A stretch of 64,000 bases of DNA from Gleditsia sinensis (taxonomy: Eukaryota; Streptophyta; Magnoliopsida; Fabales; Fabaceae): assembly GCA_037074535.1 (NCBI GenBank), contig CM073463.1, forward strand, positions 7,778,501-7,842,500, in the 5' to 3' direction. The translations under genes were made by a program, and so were the position numbers. Below are positions 24,012-35,271 of this stretch, in pieces. Under the pieces are notes generated by a model that made no database searches, was not told the DNA's origin, and saw only the letters and a list, made by a program, of their open reading frames with translations. The stretch's first letter is position 1; the number at the start of each line of letters is the position of its first letter.

Positions 24012-25599
24012 AGCTGCACTTTCTACGTTCTGTGGGTGTGTAGAGGTTGCAGTGGAGGTTCAACCACAGGCTCATTCTCTCGTGCTGGCTAGCATTGGCG
24101 TTTGGGCTTCTCATACCGAAGCTGCTCTTACTAACTTTCGCTTTGCAGACACACTTAATTACACCCTTTCGTATGAATATGGACAACTTCTGGCCAAGGA
24201 ACCCTAGCAGAGCCATTCTCCAAGCGCCGCGAGTCTTCAGCTGATGCAGCAAGCTGGGGGTGGCTGCCCCCTCCTCTGAGATCTAGCCACCGTTTTTCTT
24301 TCTCCCCATCTGTAGCAGCCACCCCTCCTCCCCCCCAACCGCCGAGTCCCGCCCCTCTCCCCACAGCTCAGTAGCTACCACCCCCCCCCCCGGGCAGCAT
24401 AACTTTTTTTTCCTGCTTTCTTTAGGAAGCTTTTTTCTCTCTTTCAGAGAGCTTTCTCTTTTCAAGGAAGAGCTTTTTCTTTAATATTTTGCATTTCGTT
24501 ATTCAAATATACAATTTTAATAATTAAACAATAATAAATTTATGTAAAAAAAAAATTTTAAAAAATTTAATCTTCAAAAAAGATTAAAAAGTGTGTTATT
24601 TCTCTTAAAAACATCACATTTTACCTGTTAAATATTATATTATTATATATTTAAAATTTTAAAATATAAGTTTGGATAATTTAGTATCTATGAGATGTGT
24701 TGTCTTTATTTTTTTTTTAATTTGTAAGACTTATTATTTTGTATTTTATATTTTCAGAAACTACAAAATTAAATTGTTAAATTTAGTTTACCTGCCTTAA
24801 TCTTCTGTAATTTAATTTTATGATTGATGTAATCAACAATTATTTTTCACTGGTCCAAAAAAAAAAATTACACCCTTTCTATTTTTTTAAAATAATTTTA
24901 ATTTATTCTCCTTATTTTAACAACTAATTAATTTAGTTACAAGCTTTTTAAAGAATTAATTTACAAAAGTAAAATTTTAAATATCCCATGACTAAAGTTC
25001 GTCAATTTATAGATAAATTCTTGATAAATGAACATAAAATATTAAAGACTAAATTTATATGTATTAAAAATAAAGACATTAAATTGAATCATTTATAAAA
25101 TTAGATCAAATGACTCTGCTTAGTCAAATTTATTAATACTCTCATCATTTTTTAATTCAATTTTATTATATATAATTATAGTTATCACATTTGCCACCAA
25201 TAACTAAATCAAATTAGTTATATTTGTAACTTGATCGTCGTTAATTTAAATCTAAACCCATCACAGATAGTGAGTTATTTGTGAAGTAAGTGTTTGTTGA
25301 GTTCAAAAATTTATTCTAACCCTAAATTGAGATTTTTTTTTCACTCAACCGTAATTTCTTTCCAAAAAAAAGAATGAATGTGGCACTTAATTTTTGTAGG
25401 CTAAGAGTCTAAGACACACAACACAAGCTCACCTTATTTTATCAAAGAATTAACATGTGGAGGCATAAGGAGGTATGTTTTAATTCGGTTGAGAGTCAAG
25501 AAACTACAACAAATAGAAGCTGAACATATCTCATTTCTATCTTCTCAAGAAGGTTCATCTTGATTCTTGAAAGAATATGTGTAGGCCCAAAGCCTCTAC
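24012..25599. other. GC-rich patch followed by AT-rich intergenic DNA
   Basis: 24250-24400 is unusually C-rich for this window (runs of 8 and 12 C). Long open frames there encode low-complexity Gly or Arg stretches and are not believable genes. The rest is AT-rich and empty. Confidence 0.4.
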
Positions 25600-25820
25600 A
25601 TGTGGGTTAGGCTCGAAGCAAATCAAGGATCATAATAAGGCTTTTCATGATGAAAGTTGGGCGGTGGTTAATCAATCATAGGAATTCCCTTTGGGTAAAA
25701 GTTCTCCATGCTAACTATAAATGTGGGGATGATCTTTTACCCAACTTTAATTTGGTTAATAGCTCCCCCGGGCCCAGGCTTTGGAAAGGTGTCGTGAGTA
25801 GTTGAAATTATATACATGAT
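25600..25820 (+). mobile_element. LINE (non-LTR retrotransposon) fragment, ORF2 C-terminal side
   Basis: One frame reads VKVLHANYKCGDDLLPNF and SSPGPRLWKGVVSSWNYI, the segment that lies between RT and the zinc-binding RVT domain in plant L1-type ORF2 proteins. Only about 70 codons are left, with stops upstream and frame changes. Confidence 0.6.
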
Positions 25821-26177
25821 GTTTTTTTTAATAAGTAGAATACTACTATTTATATATGATGACAAGCATTAAAATCAACAAACAGAAGATAAATATAAGA
25901 TAAATAAATACTACAGTGCTTGAAGATAAAAATATAAAAAAAAAAGGTACTATAATAAGCAAATATAAAGGAAACACGTATATCAAATTTTATCTATTAA
26001 ATATTATATTTCAACAATTTAGATATATAGCAGATACAATATAAAAAAAGAAGAAAAAGAGACGTATCCTTTGAAAGGCAACAAACTTTTTAACTTTATG
26101 AAGATTAATTCTTTTCAAATTTCTTTTACTCAATTACAAATACGATGTTGTAGATGTAGCCTTCTTTTATTCAAATA

Positions 26178-26646
26178 TGATAGATAATGGATTAACAAGT
26201 AAAGGATTAACGAAAGAATGAAAAGTGAACAAGACAGAAGATAAAGATGAATTGATTCTGAATTTAGCATATCAAGAGATTACAACTACTGTCCTCTTTT
26301 GAGTAGAGGAAAACTCCCAAAAGCAAAAGCTTCCATAAAATTCATGCATACCTCTCCTCTTATCATCATTCTCCCTTTATTAAGAACAACATAATAGAAA
26401 AGCAAAACGAAATAAACATTCTCTACGTTGCTAACTTTTAACAAACTATGCAATGTGATCCACTTAACTCACACCACGTAATCTCAGAGCCATGTGGAAT
26501 CTTTCTTCACTCTATTCGTTCTATATGACTTAATAAAATCGTCATCATTCCCTTTTACTACTTCAACATTAACTCTTGACTCCACATCAGTAGTGCCAGC
26601 AACTACTGCATTGTTAACATCATTCTCAATTAGCCTATTAGTATCA
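26178..26646 (-). repeat. 3' LTR of element H
   Basis: Direct repeat of 41005-41472. A G-run on the minus strand (GAATGGGGGTATAT, 26647-26660) borders its inner edge and is the polypurine tract. Confidence 0.8.
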
Positions 26647-26889
26647 ATATACCCCCATTCAAAAATAACCTTGTCCTCAAGGTTATTTTGTGAAAAAATT
26701 TCTTGAACCACTATCGACTTCTCCCGAAATAGCTTCTTCACGTAGCAAACTTTTCCATTCAACCAATACTTCTACAACAGTATTACCATTTACAACACTT
26801 GTCCTTTGGTCCACAATAGCTTCAGGTTGTAACTCTTCTACCATTGTGGATTCAGGAATGGCTGAAATGCTTTCTGGTTCTTCACCATG

Positions 26890-27832
26890 ATACTCCTTTA
26901 ATAGCGAAACATGGAATACTAGATGAAGTTTTGTATCTAAGGGTAATTTAAGCTTATAAGCTATAGCACTGATTCTTCACAAATTGATAGGTCTCGAAAT
27001 ACCTTTGTGATAACTTGAAGTTAAGTTTCTTAGCTAAGGATTGCTGTTTATAGCATTGTAACTTAAGTCAGACCCAAGTTCCCACTTGAAATTCCTTTTC
27101 TTTCCTACTTTTATCTGCATACTTTTTCATCCTTGCCTAAGCCACTTCCAAATTTAACTTCAACTGCGCATGAATTTTTTCCCTCTTTAAGAGTAATTCA
27201 TCCACACTGTTAATGGTAGAACTCCCTATATCATAAGTTTATAACTAAGGAGGCTCGACGCCATATAAAGCTTGATATGGTGACATCCCAATATCACTGT
27301 GGAAGGATGTGTTGTACCATAGCTCTGCCCAAGGTAGATAACTCGTCCATTGTTGAGGTTGACAATGTATAAATAGCCAAAAATATTGTTCCACACACCG
27401 ATTAACAACTTCCGACTAGCCATTGCTTTTCGAATGATAAGCAGTTGTATGTAGTAGTTTTGTTCCACCATGATGCATGAGTTGTGACTAAAACTTGCTC
27501 ATAAAAATCGAATCGCAGTCAGAGACAATATTGCATGGAAACCCATAAAGATTAATCACATTTTGGATTAATATTTCAACTATAAAGCCAGCTGTAAAAG
27601 AAGGTTTCAAGGAACTAAAGTGAGCACACTTCTTAAAACAATCCACCATAACTAAGATTGCTATACACCCCTTCGAACTTGGTAATCCAACAATGAAATC
27701 CATAGTAATGTCAGTCCATGATTTATCTGGTACTGGTAAAGTTTGTATTAAACCAAGTTTTCTATTAGCAAAATACTTCACTTTTTGGCACACAGAGCAA
27801 TTTTTTATAAATTCAATTACTTCTTTCCTCAT
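26890..27832 (-). pseudogene. Integrase region of element H (degenerate)
   Basis: The zinc-binding side reads CSVCQKVKY; the catalytic core has ITMDFIVGLPSSKGC and, after a spacer, LYGFPCNIVSDCDSIFMS, giving the first two Asp of the DDE triad. The rest is broken: pieces related to NRCVEQYF, QPQQWTSYLPWAELWYNT and SPYQALYG lie in frames that change near 27480. A C-terminal basic segment (KKYADKSRKKRKF-like, about 27110-27160) resembles the integrase tail before a chromodomain, but a chromodomain could not be confirmed. Confidence 0.7.
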
Positions 27833-28015
27833 GTTCTTCTAAAAAAACACATATGCTATATCTTTATATGTTTTCTGTATACCCCCATGTCCAGCTATAG
27901 GCACATCATGGAATGCTCGAAATATTGACAATTTTAGGGTTTGCAAATCAAGCACTAAATTTTTGTTTTGAAAGAACATCATACCTTCCTTAGCTAAAAA
28001 ATCAATAGGCAATTC

Positions 28016-28560
28016 TTACTGTTCAAACTGAGTCTGCCATGACTTCATTTCTTCGATTTCCTCATTGGCTTTCTTAATATCCAGTAGTATAGGATGTTGT
28101 ATAATCATAATAATATTTAATTCAACAAGAAAATCCTCCTGCCTTGACAAATCATCAGTTACCTTATTGTTTTTACCCAATTTATAGACAATCTCAAAAT
28201 GGAAGTCAAGTAATTTAGTCAAGTAGAATTGTTGCTCAGGAGTTTGCACCACTTGTGAAACCAGATCCTTCAAACTCCTATGATATGTTTTAATTGTAAA
28301 TAAATGTCCTAATAAGTAATTATGTCACTTCTGTACAACTTGTGTAAATGCATACAGTTCTCTAACATATGCAGAAGCATGTATGAGTTTTGAGGGAAGC
28401 TTTTTACTGAAATATGCTAGAGGATGCCCATCTTGAGTTAATACAGCCCCAACCCTAGTGTTTGAAGCATCAATTTCCACTACAAATTTCTTTTTGAAGT
28501 CTGGCAATAATAATACAAGAGTTTCTGTCATCTTTGCTTTCAACTCTTCAAATGCCTGTT
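28016..28560 (-). pseudogene. RNase H region of element H (degenerate)
   Basis: The frame reads FVVEIDASNTRVGAVLTQDGHPLAYFSKKL, a typical gypsy RNase H start, then after a stop YLTKLLDFHFEIVYKLGKNN and KVTDDLSRQED. Two stops interrupt it. It directly follows RT, as in Ty3/gypsy order. Confidence 0.75.
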
Positions 28561-28599
28561 AAGCTTCATTATTCCACCTAAATTTATTTTTTCTCAACA

Positions 28600-29420
28600 A
28601 TTCAGTCAAGGGAAACGCAATATGTGCATAACCTTGGACAAACTTTCGGTCATAACCAGTAAGTCCAAGAAACCCCCTCAATTGCTTAATATCTTTCGAC
28701 ATTGGCCAATTAAGCATGGCCTAAATTTTCTTTTTATCCACATGGACCCTTACTTTACTTACAACATGCCCCTAGTATTTTATAGTATCTTGTGCAAACA
28801 CACAATTCGAAAGCTTCTCAAAGAAACATTGTTCCTTTAATGTTATCAGAACTGTATGTAAATGTTGCATATGCGCTTCCATATTTTTACTATATATTAG
28901 TATATCATCAAAAAATATGGTAACAAATTTGTGCAAATATGGCTGAAATATCTGTTCATGGCAGCTTGGAACGTGAAAGGGGCATTTGTTAACTTGAAAG
29001 GCATGACAATGAACTCATAATACCCAATATGCATCCTAACTGCTATTTTATGTATGTTTGATTCCCACATTTTTGTTTGATGATATCCATAGTGCAAATC
29101 TAGCTTTGAAAAACACATAGCACCATATAACTCATCTAAAATTTTGTCGATAATAGGGATGGGAAACTTAGTCTTTAACGGTAATACCATTGAAACATTG
29201 GTAATCCACACAAAATCTCTAGCTATTATATTTCTTTTTAACTAAAAATTTGGAGAGGAAAACAAACTTCTACTATCTGATGAATTCAACATCTTACCTA
29301 CTAATCTTTCAATTTCAACCTTTTGAAATTACAAATATCTAAAAGGTCTAACAATGTTAGGCTTAGCTCGAAGTTTAATGGGAATCCTATGATCCACTTC
29401 TCTAGCTAGTGGTAGCGAAG
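28600..29420 (-). pseudogene. Reverse transcriptase region of element H (degenerate)
   Basis: Recognised by FPIPIIDKILDELYGA, FSKLDLHYGYHQ, MPFKLTNAPFTFQAAMN and downstream FLGLTGYDRKF-like sequence. The YxDD-type box is followed by frame breaks near 28890. Several stops rule out a working enzyme. Confidence 0.75.
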
Positions 29421-29520
29421 TTGGTTCTTCAAACACTTTCTTAAACTTTTGAATAAGCTCATTAATATATTATGGTATTTTTGTTTGACCCACACTTTCA
29501 ATCTTTGTAAGCACTTGCAA

Positions 29521-29990
29521 TTAATAAAAATATGAAATGGAATCAGCATTCAACATATTATTTAAATTCTTATTCTTCAAAGGAGTAGTAGTTAGTATGT
29601 TCTCTCCTTGGAGTTTGACCTTATTGCCCCTGTAGTTGAATTGCATGGTCAAATCTTTATAATTGGTCATGACAATACCCAACTCTATCAACCATTGAAC
29701 ACTAAGAACAACATCAACTTCTTTAATTTCTAAGACAAAGAGATCAATTATAAACACATGTCCATGTATCTTCAATTTAACATCTACGCATTTCTTCTCA
29801 CACTATAAACTAACTCCACTTCTTATGCCTACCTTAAAGCCCGAAATCAGAGTCTGTGGAAGCTTCAATCTTGCAATGACACTAGCTTTGATGAAGTTAT
29901 TGTTACTGTCATTATCAATTAAGATTTTCACCTCTTTCCCAGCGCAATGCACAATGACCAATAAATTACTAGGACGGAATTACCCAGCAA
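29521..29990 (-). pseudogene. Protease region of element H (degenerate)
   Basis: The segment GHVFIIDLFVLEIKEVDVVL and VQWLIELGIVMTNYKDLTMQF is the typical C-terminal half of a gypsy retropepsin (D-V-V-L-G-x-x-W-L pattern, here DVVLSVQWL). The active-site part lies in another frame near 29880-29920 (D-N-D-S-N-N). Confidence 0.65.
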
Positions 29991-30585
29991 GAGCGTTAAT
30001 ACTTATTCCTGCCTCCACTTCCATAACGTTGATCTCATTCCCATTTTCCTCAATATTCATTGTATCGTCCATTTCATCATCTTTCAAAAACTCCTCGATT
30101 TCATCCTGCCCCACCAATAAAAGACGAGCTGACTTACACCTATGACTAGGACTATACTTATCATCGCAATAATAACACAGTCCATTTTCAAGTTTAGCTT
30201 TCAATTTTGCAGCCGTAAGCTTCTTGTAAGGTAATGAGTTACTTGACATATCAGATGTAGCATTGCCAAACCTCAGCGTAGGTCGTTGCAAGTTGCTCTG
30301 ATTGATTAACTCCCTAGTTTCACCTGTCCATCTCGTTTGAATTACAGGTTTACTATTTGGTACTAGGAAGGCTGATCTCATACTCTCTATTCTAGGCGTA
30401 AACGTCGAATTGAGTTTATTAGTATTGGTTTTCAATGTATTTTGTAAGCTAACCAATTTCTATTCATGTAATTTGGCTAACAAAATAGCTTAGTAGTATG
30501 TTGTTGGTTAGGCTAGTAGTAGCTCACACTTGAGTTGTTCCTACAAACCAGCAATGAAGAAATTAACCAACAAAGTCTCACTAAG
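29980..30585 (-). pseudogene. gag C-terminal part of element H, left of the nested insertion
   Basis: Reading leftwards from the insertion point, a frame related to LLVNFFIAGL and CELLLA (gag capsid end) is broken by stops. It then gives the basic linker and a zinc knuckle, CYYCDDKYSPSHRCK, that matches C-x2-C-x4-H-x4-C allowing for one spacing difference. The other half of gag is at 40376-40978. Confidence 0.7.
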
Positions 30586-30590
30586 CCTAG
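30586..30590. repeat. Target-site duplication of element B, left copy
   Basis: CCTAG, identical to 40376-40380. Confidence 0.85.
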
Positions 30591-32512
30591 TGTTGTTGTT
30601 TTAATTAAAACTCACAAGTGCACGAATCTATTGAAGTATAGATTTAGTGGTATGCAAGGTCGATTCCACAGAGATTGCCAATTGAGAGAAAATTCTAATT
30701 TAGATTCGAAATAAATATTTCTAACCTAGTTACCAATGTCTTGTTTTGTGAGAAGAATATTGGACAAAGTATGTAAAGAACTAATATATTGAAATTAAAT
30801 GAAGATGTATTCAAAGTAAAGAAGCATGCTAAGGTTAAGGGATCCATTCTTGGTATATCGAATAAAAATAAATTTAACTCTTTTATTACTCAATTAGAAT
30901 TTTTACATGAATAAAGTTCTAATGGGATGATATGTTAATTTAAACTCAACTTTGTTTATGCATGAATTATATTTACCTCCTTTCTAATAATTAAAACATT
31001 CTTGTAAGATGGATTCAAGAATAAATTGTGCCAATCATTATATTGTCTACAATAAATCAAGATTGATTCAAGCATTTATTGTGCCAAAGATTGTCTACAA
31101 TATATCAAAATTCACATTTCACAAGATTAAAAATACAAAGATGCAAAAAATAACTTGTAACTAAATTCAAGCGTACATTGTGCCAATCATTATATTGTCT
31201 ACAATAAATCAAGATTGATTCAAGCATTTATTGTGCCAAAGATTGTCTACAATGTATCAAGATTCAAAGTTTACAAGATTAAAATGAAAAGAGGTACGAA
31301 AAAGAAACATAACAAGAGATAGGCAGTCTGATAAAACCAGCCAATAAAATAATAAGAAATCGGTGGTCTGATAAAACCAGCCATTCATTAATAATTATAA
31401 GAAAAGAAATAAGAAGGTAAATACAATATCAAAGATAAACATTAAGATTAAGAGTTAGATAAATTATCATTCTCATACCAAGAGTTTCACCCTTTCACTT
31501 TAGCATTAGGAGATTAGTTCTCCATAATCAAGGCGAGAAAGTTAAATGAAGGATGAAGAAACATGATAATATTACGAAAAAAAATGAAAAATACAAGATG
31601 TCTAAAGAGAGAATAACATTACAAGTATGTAGAATTCCAACAAAGTTTTCCCAAGCTCTCTCCCCAGTCTCTAAAATCTCTCTAAGCCCTCTATTTATAG
31701 ATACAATTAGGTGTGGTAGGTGTGATAATTGTCAAAATTGTTAGGTAGGAAGTTGTACAAAGTTGACAATTTAGATTCCATCATGTGCACCGAAATTGAT
31801 CCTTGAATATCGTCTTGAAATCCGCTGAATTTGCTGACTTCATCAACACAAAAGTTGTAGAAAATTTCATTAGCTTTCCGTCAAGACAAATTGTGGACAA
31901 ATTGGATACGTAATGTGTGACTTATGGTCAAAATACTAGAGCAAAGTCGGGCTGGACTGCAGCAGTTGTCAGATTCTATTCTAGCCCACTTTTGGCCCTT
32001 TTAATGTCCGAATTTCCTGACCATTTGAACATAAAAGTTGTACCCAATTGTGTCAGCTACACACCTAACAAATTGTATACATATTGGATTTTTATTTTCG
32101 GAGATATGGCTCAAGTACTACAGCAAGGTTGGACTGGACTGCAAACAGCAAACATATTCTCAACATTGGGTGCTTTGCCACGAATCTTTATGTTTTAGTT
32201 CTTTTGGAAATGTGATCATAAATCAAGAATAAATTTTTGCATATCTCTATTAGGATGCGTCTCAAGAGTCACTATAATAATGTTCTTTACTCAGCCATCC
32301 TTAATGAATTTGTTTTATCTGCTTGATTTATGAACATCATTCCCAAAGAACCACAATTTAGCTCTGATTCCTCCAATTAAGTCCATTTTCTACTCTTCTC
32401 TCCATCTGTAAGAAATACACAAACTAAAGACAAGTAAGGGAGATTTATGCTTAATTATGGCTAAAAGATAAGATGAAAATATTCAATTTATGAGTATAAA
32501 ACTCACTCATCA
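30591..32512 (-). repeat. 3' LTR of element B
   Basis: Nearly identical to 38455-40375. Contains two copies of a segment with period about 152 bp (near 31028 and 31180) and a minus-strand TATAAATAG at 31691-31699. Confidence 0.9.
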
Positions 32513-33809
32513 AATACCCCCCAACTTAATCTTTTGCTTGTCCTCAAGCAAAACACAGAAACTCCAAATTCAAATGATGAGTGAGTGATGAATTGTTTTT
32601 GACTTACTAAGCATTCCTCAAAGATTTAAAATGTGCAACCAAGAAAAATATCAGAATTCCAAGGTTATGTAGAACTTTTATTCAAATGCAACATATGGTT
32701 TACTCTTGAATCCCAAGTGTGTGTGTGTAGTAGTCTTATGACATTAGACTTTTCGCATTCAAATAAATTTATGTAATCAAATATTTAAAACAGATATCTA
32801 AATATATGTATTTGAGACTCCATAAGCTTATTTTTCATGTCACTCTCCACTAATGTAGACTAATCATAACATTTAAGATCATTAGAACTTTCATTAGGCT
32901 TGTAATGTATGGCATAGGTTAAAAAATGATATGAATGAAAGCTCAATTCACTCTTCAACGTACATGATCATTTAAAACCCCCCAAATACTTTTAATATTA
33001 TACTGTGAATTCTATCTCCAACCTTTTCATCATCCTTTCATTTATTTTCTCATACTATTTTTTTTTAATACAAACTCCCCCAAACTTATTTATTTAGGGA
33101 GTGTTAACGTCTTTTTTTTTTCTTTTTTTTCTTTTCCTCTTCCTATTTTTTTTTTAACTTCTACCATCCACCCCTGAACCATAGCATTTGAAATGATCAT
33201 TCCTGTGAGTGAAGGATAAAAGTTAGAAACATTTTTATTTAAAGGCTAGATAATAATATAGGTGTACAAAAAAGAGAGAGGATAAATATAGGCTCAAAAA
33301 TGGGTTACTAGGGATGGTATAATGTATTGGTTGGTCTGAAAGGCTCAAACGATTCCAACAATGCCTAATTCATTTCTTAAATGGAGAGTAGTCTAAGATT
33401 TCGCCTCAAGTGACAATTAAATAAGTTCTAAAGTCTTATGAGATCAATTAACATATTTGAATCACATAAATCTTTTCTGAATAAACAATCAGTCAAATGT
33501 AAAAAATTAAGTGCACAAGATATTAGGATTCTCAAATAAAACATAAGTTACATTAGAGTTCAAGTTCATACATAATACTCAGAACTCATCAATTTTTCAA
33601 AGGTTACAAGCATTTTAAACCATTTTCATCATTGGTGCTAGCTTTGCCTAATCCCAAAACATCACTCAAATTTTTTTTTTGAAAGATGAAGAAACACAAA
33701 ATAAACAATAAAGATTAAAAGAGATATTATCTGGAAGGAGATCTAAGAAAAGATGAACTTGCAACAAACTAAACAAAAAATAAAAATTTATTCAAGCAAA
33801 TAAAAGGTG
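32513..33809 (-). other. Noncoding 3' region of element B with polypurine tract
   Basis: On the minus strand the G-rich AAGTTGGGGGGTATTT (32513-32528) precedes the LTR and is the polypurine tract. The rest is AT-rich, includes a short GT repeat near 32720, and is colinear with 11913-13249 of element A. Confidence 0.75.
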
Positions 33810-34460
33810 CTACAAGTGAAGATCCAAGTCCATTTTATGCTTTTTGCGGTGTTCTGTTGTCCAATCTATTTGAGCTATAACTGGATCAGATACATGAACT
33901 AATGCTTGTAACGCATCAATCAGCTCGTCAGCATTTGAAGTCGAGATGAGAATACGACGTGCTGAGTGCGAGATAAACCTTTGTTCTACAGCATGATCAA
34001 GAAAAGACAACAAACCATCAAAGAAATTGTTAACATTCAACAAACCTATGGGTTTATGGTGCATGTTCAGTTGTGCCCAAAAGACGACTTGGAAAATTTC
34101 TTCTAGAGTACCAAAACCACCAGGTAAGGCAATGAAGGCGTCAGCATTGCACATCATTTTAGCAATTCGTTCATGCATAGAGGATATCCTACATTCTTCC
34201 CCAATTGTTTTTCCTACAATGTTTGATACAGTTAGAGCTGTAGGAATAATACCAAGAACTTGGCATCCTCCTAGATATGCAGATCCAGACACACTCCCCA
34301 TTAACCCTCGAAAACCTCCACCATAAACTAAATAAATCTTTCTCCTGACTAGTACTATACCCAAAGTTTGTGCTGCTTTTACATACTCTCCATTTTTTCC
34401 AGGACTGAAACCACAAAAAACACAAATATTTCGAAAGTCACGAACTATGGTTCCTTCCAT
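33810..34460 (-). CDS. LOG: LOG-like cytokinin riboside 5'-monophosphate phosphoribohydrolase carried by element B
   Basis: Intronless, uninterrupted 216-codon frame. LOG enzymes release active cytokinin base from the nucleotide. The start used is the ATG at 34460; a longer frame begins at 34526, but that ATG lies 5' close to a TATA box and adds a hydrophobic tail not seen in LOG proteins. Residues 12-21 (ICVFCGFSPG), 45-49 (VYGGG), 95-98 (MHER) and 113-121 (PGGFGTLEE) carry the family signature P-G-G-x-G-T-x-x-E and the conserved Arg. WAQLN and PIGLLNVN follow, and the C-terminus ends DLDLHL. The wording is closest to the LOGL10-type branch (older name lysine decarboxylase-like) as I remember it. 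Length is normal. Host LOG genes have several introns, so this copy came through RNA. Activity is not proven. Confidence 0.85.
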   Translation of the reverse strand: MEGTIVRDFRNICVFCGFSPGKNGEYVKAAQTLGIVLVRRKIYLVYGGGFRGLMGSVSGSAYLGGCQVLGIIPTALTVSNIVGKTIGEECRISSMHERIAKMMCNADAFIALPGGFGTLEEIFQVVFWAQLNMHHKPIGLLNVNNFFDGLLSFLDHAVEQRFISHSARRILISTSNADELIDALQALVHVSDPVIAQIDWTTEHRKKHKMDLDLHL

Positions 34461-34510
34461 ATCTGCACTCACCTTAGCTCTGATTATGAAGATGAAGATA
34501 CTAAGGTGCG

Positions 34511-34520
34511 CATTTATAAG
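34511..34520 (-). promoter_or_regulatory. TATA-like box upstream of the LOG-like gene in element B
   Basis: CTTATAAATG on the minus strand, about 50 bases before the chosen ATG. The equivalent box TATAAATG is kept in element A, so the gene may have its own promoter inside the element. Confidence 0.5.
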
Positions 34521-34530
34521 ACTCAAATAA

Positions 34531-34598
34531 GGGCATACTTGTAATAGCTATGTGAATAGGCCGGGGGCATAATTTCAATAGCTATAAGAGTAGGCCGG
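34531..34598 (-). promoter_or_regulatory. Tandem 34-bp repeat upstream of the LOG-like gene
   Basis: Two adjacent units share cggccta-tc, atagctatt and tatgcccc on the minus strand. The pair also exists in element A just upstream of its TATA-like box. A role as promoter element is inferred from position and conservation. Confidence 0.5.
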
Positions 34599-34689
34599 CG
34601 AATGTCAGCTAAATTAAAGGTGCAAAATTCAAAAATGACGCATATATATGTACAGTAGTTGTGATTGTGGCTCACATCTTCCTCTGATT

Positions 34690-35271
34690 TTACGTCCAGT
34701 AACGGCTTAAACGCCCTCTATAGGTTGAGGATATGCTTCCATCCAATTTTCTTATAAATTGGCAAACATAGTCTTTTAACGTCAGATTCCCAAGACTGTA
34801 CCGTTTATGTTCTTTTTTGAAATGGGGCCATAAACTGACAATACCGATATGCACAGATCCACTAGGATGTGTCTCAAGAGATGTTGGATGAAAGTCATCA
34901 TCCAATGACTCCTTACTCAAGCCATCCTTAATGAACTTAATTTTGTCTTCCCGATTTACAGACACCCAACCCAAAGAACGGCAACGTTTGTTGCAAGTTT
35001 CACATCCACATTTGTGACAAACACCCATTCGTTTAGCTCTGCGCTTTTTAGCAAAACTGCTTTTTCCTAAACCAGGCATGTAAGAGATGAAATCATTTGC
35101 AGACTCACCTGATAACCATACCTTAGCTTCAATTAGCAAATGAATATCAGCAGGTATTCCCATGATAATCATTAACCTCAATCTTTCAGCCCGTGCTTTG
35201 TAAATTTTTGTCAATGCATTGGGTGGAAGAGAAGGAAAATGATTTTTCATTTGTGCAAGAATGTCCTCCAT
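34690..35271 (-). CDS. Accessory ORF with basic stretch and Cys cluster, resembling plant-virus nucleic-acid-binding proteins in layout
   Basis: An open 193-codon frame from the MEDIL start at 35271 (a longer frame from 35352 only adds a hydrophobic T-rich-derived stretch and is not shared). Residues 1-60 are helical and acidic/basic mixed; 75-81 read KKRRAKR; Cys 85, 88, 90, 93 and 97 give C-x2-C-x-C-x2-C-x3-C; then VNREDKIKFIKDGLSKESLDD. A basic block directly followed by such a cluster, and then a short IKFI-type segment, is the layout of the small nucleic-acid-binding proteins of betaflexivirids (carlavirus, vitivirus type), several of which suppress RNA silencing. That link is my inference from layout, not from an alignment. 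The ORF takes the place where other Athila elements carry an env-like ORF, but no transmembrane segment or signal peptide is present. Copies are in elements A and C. Confidence 0.6.
   Translation of the reverse strand: MEDILAQMKNHFPSLPPNALTKIYKARAERLRLMIIMGIPADIHLLIEAKVWLSGESANDFISYMPGLGKSSFAKKRRAKRMGVCHKCGCETCNKRCRSLGWVSVNREDKIKFIKDGLSKESLDDDFHPTSLETHPSGSVHIGIVSLWPHFKKEHKRYSLGNLTLKDYVCQFIRKLDGSISSTYRGRLSRYWT

Noticed and set aside
24155..24465. Gly/Arg-rich minus-strand frames in the C-run area
   Set aside because: Low-complexity translation of poly-C sequence without family resemblance.
30591..32512. Interspersed short repeats that could suggest a CRISPR-like array
   Set aside because: They are two long LTR-internal repeat units in a plant retrotransposon, without regular spacers.
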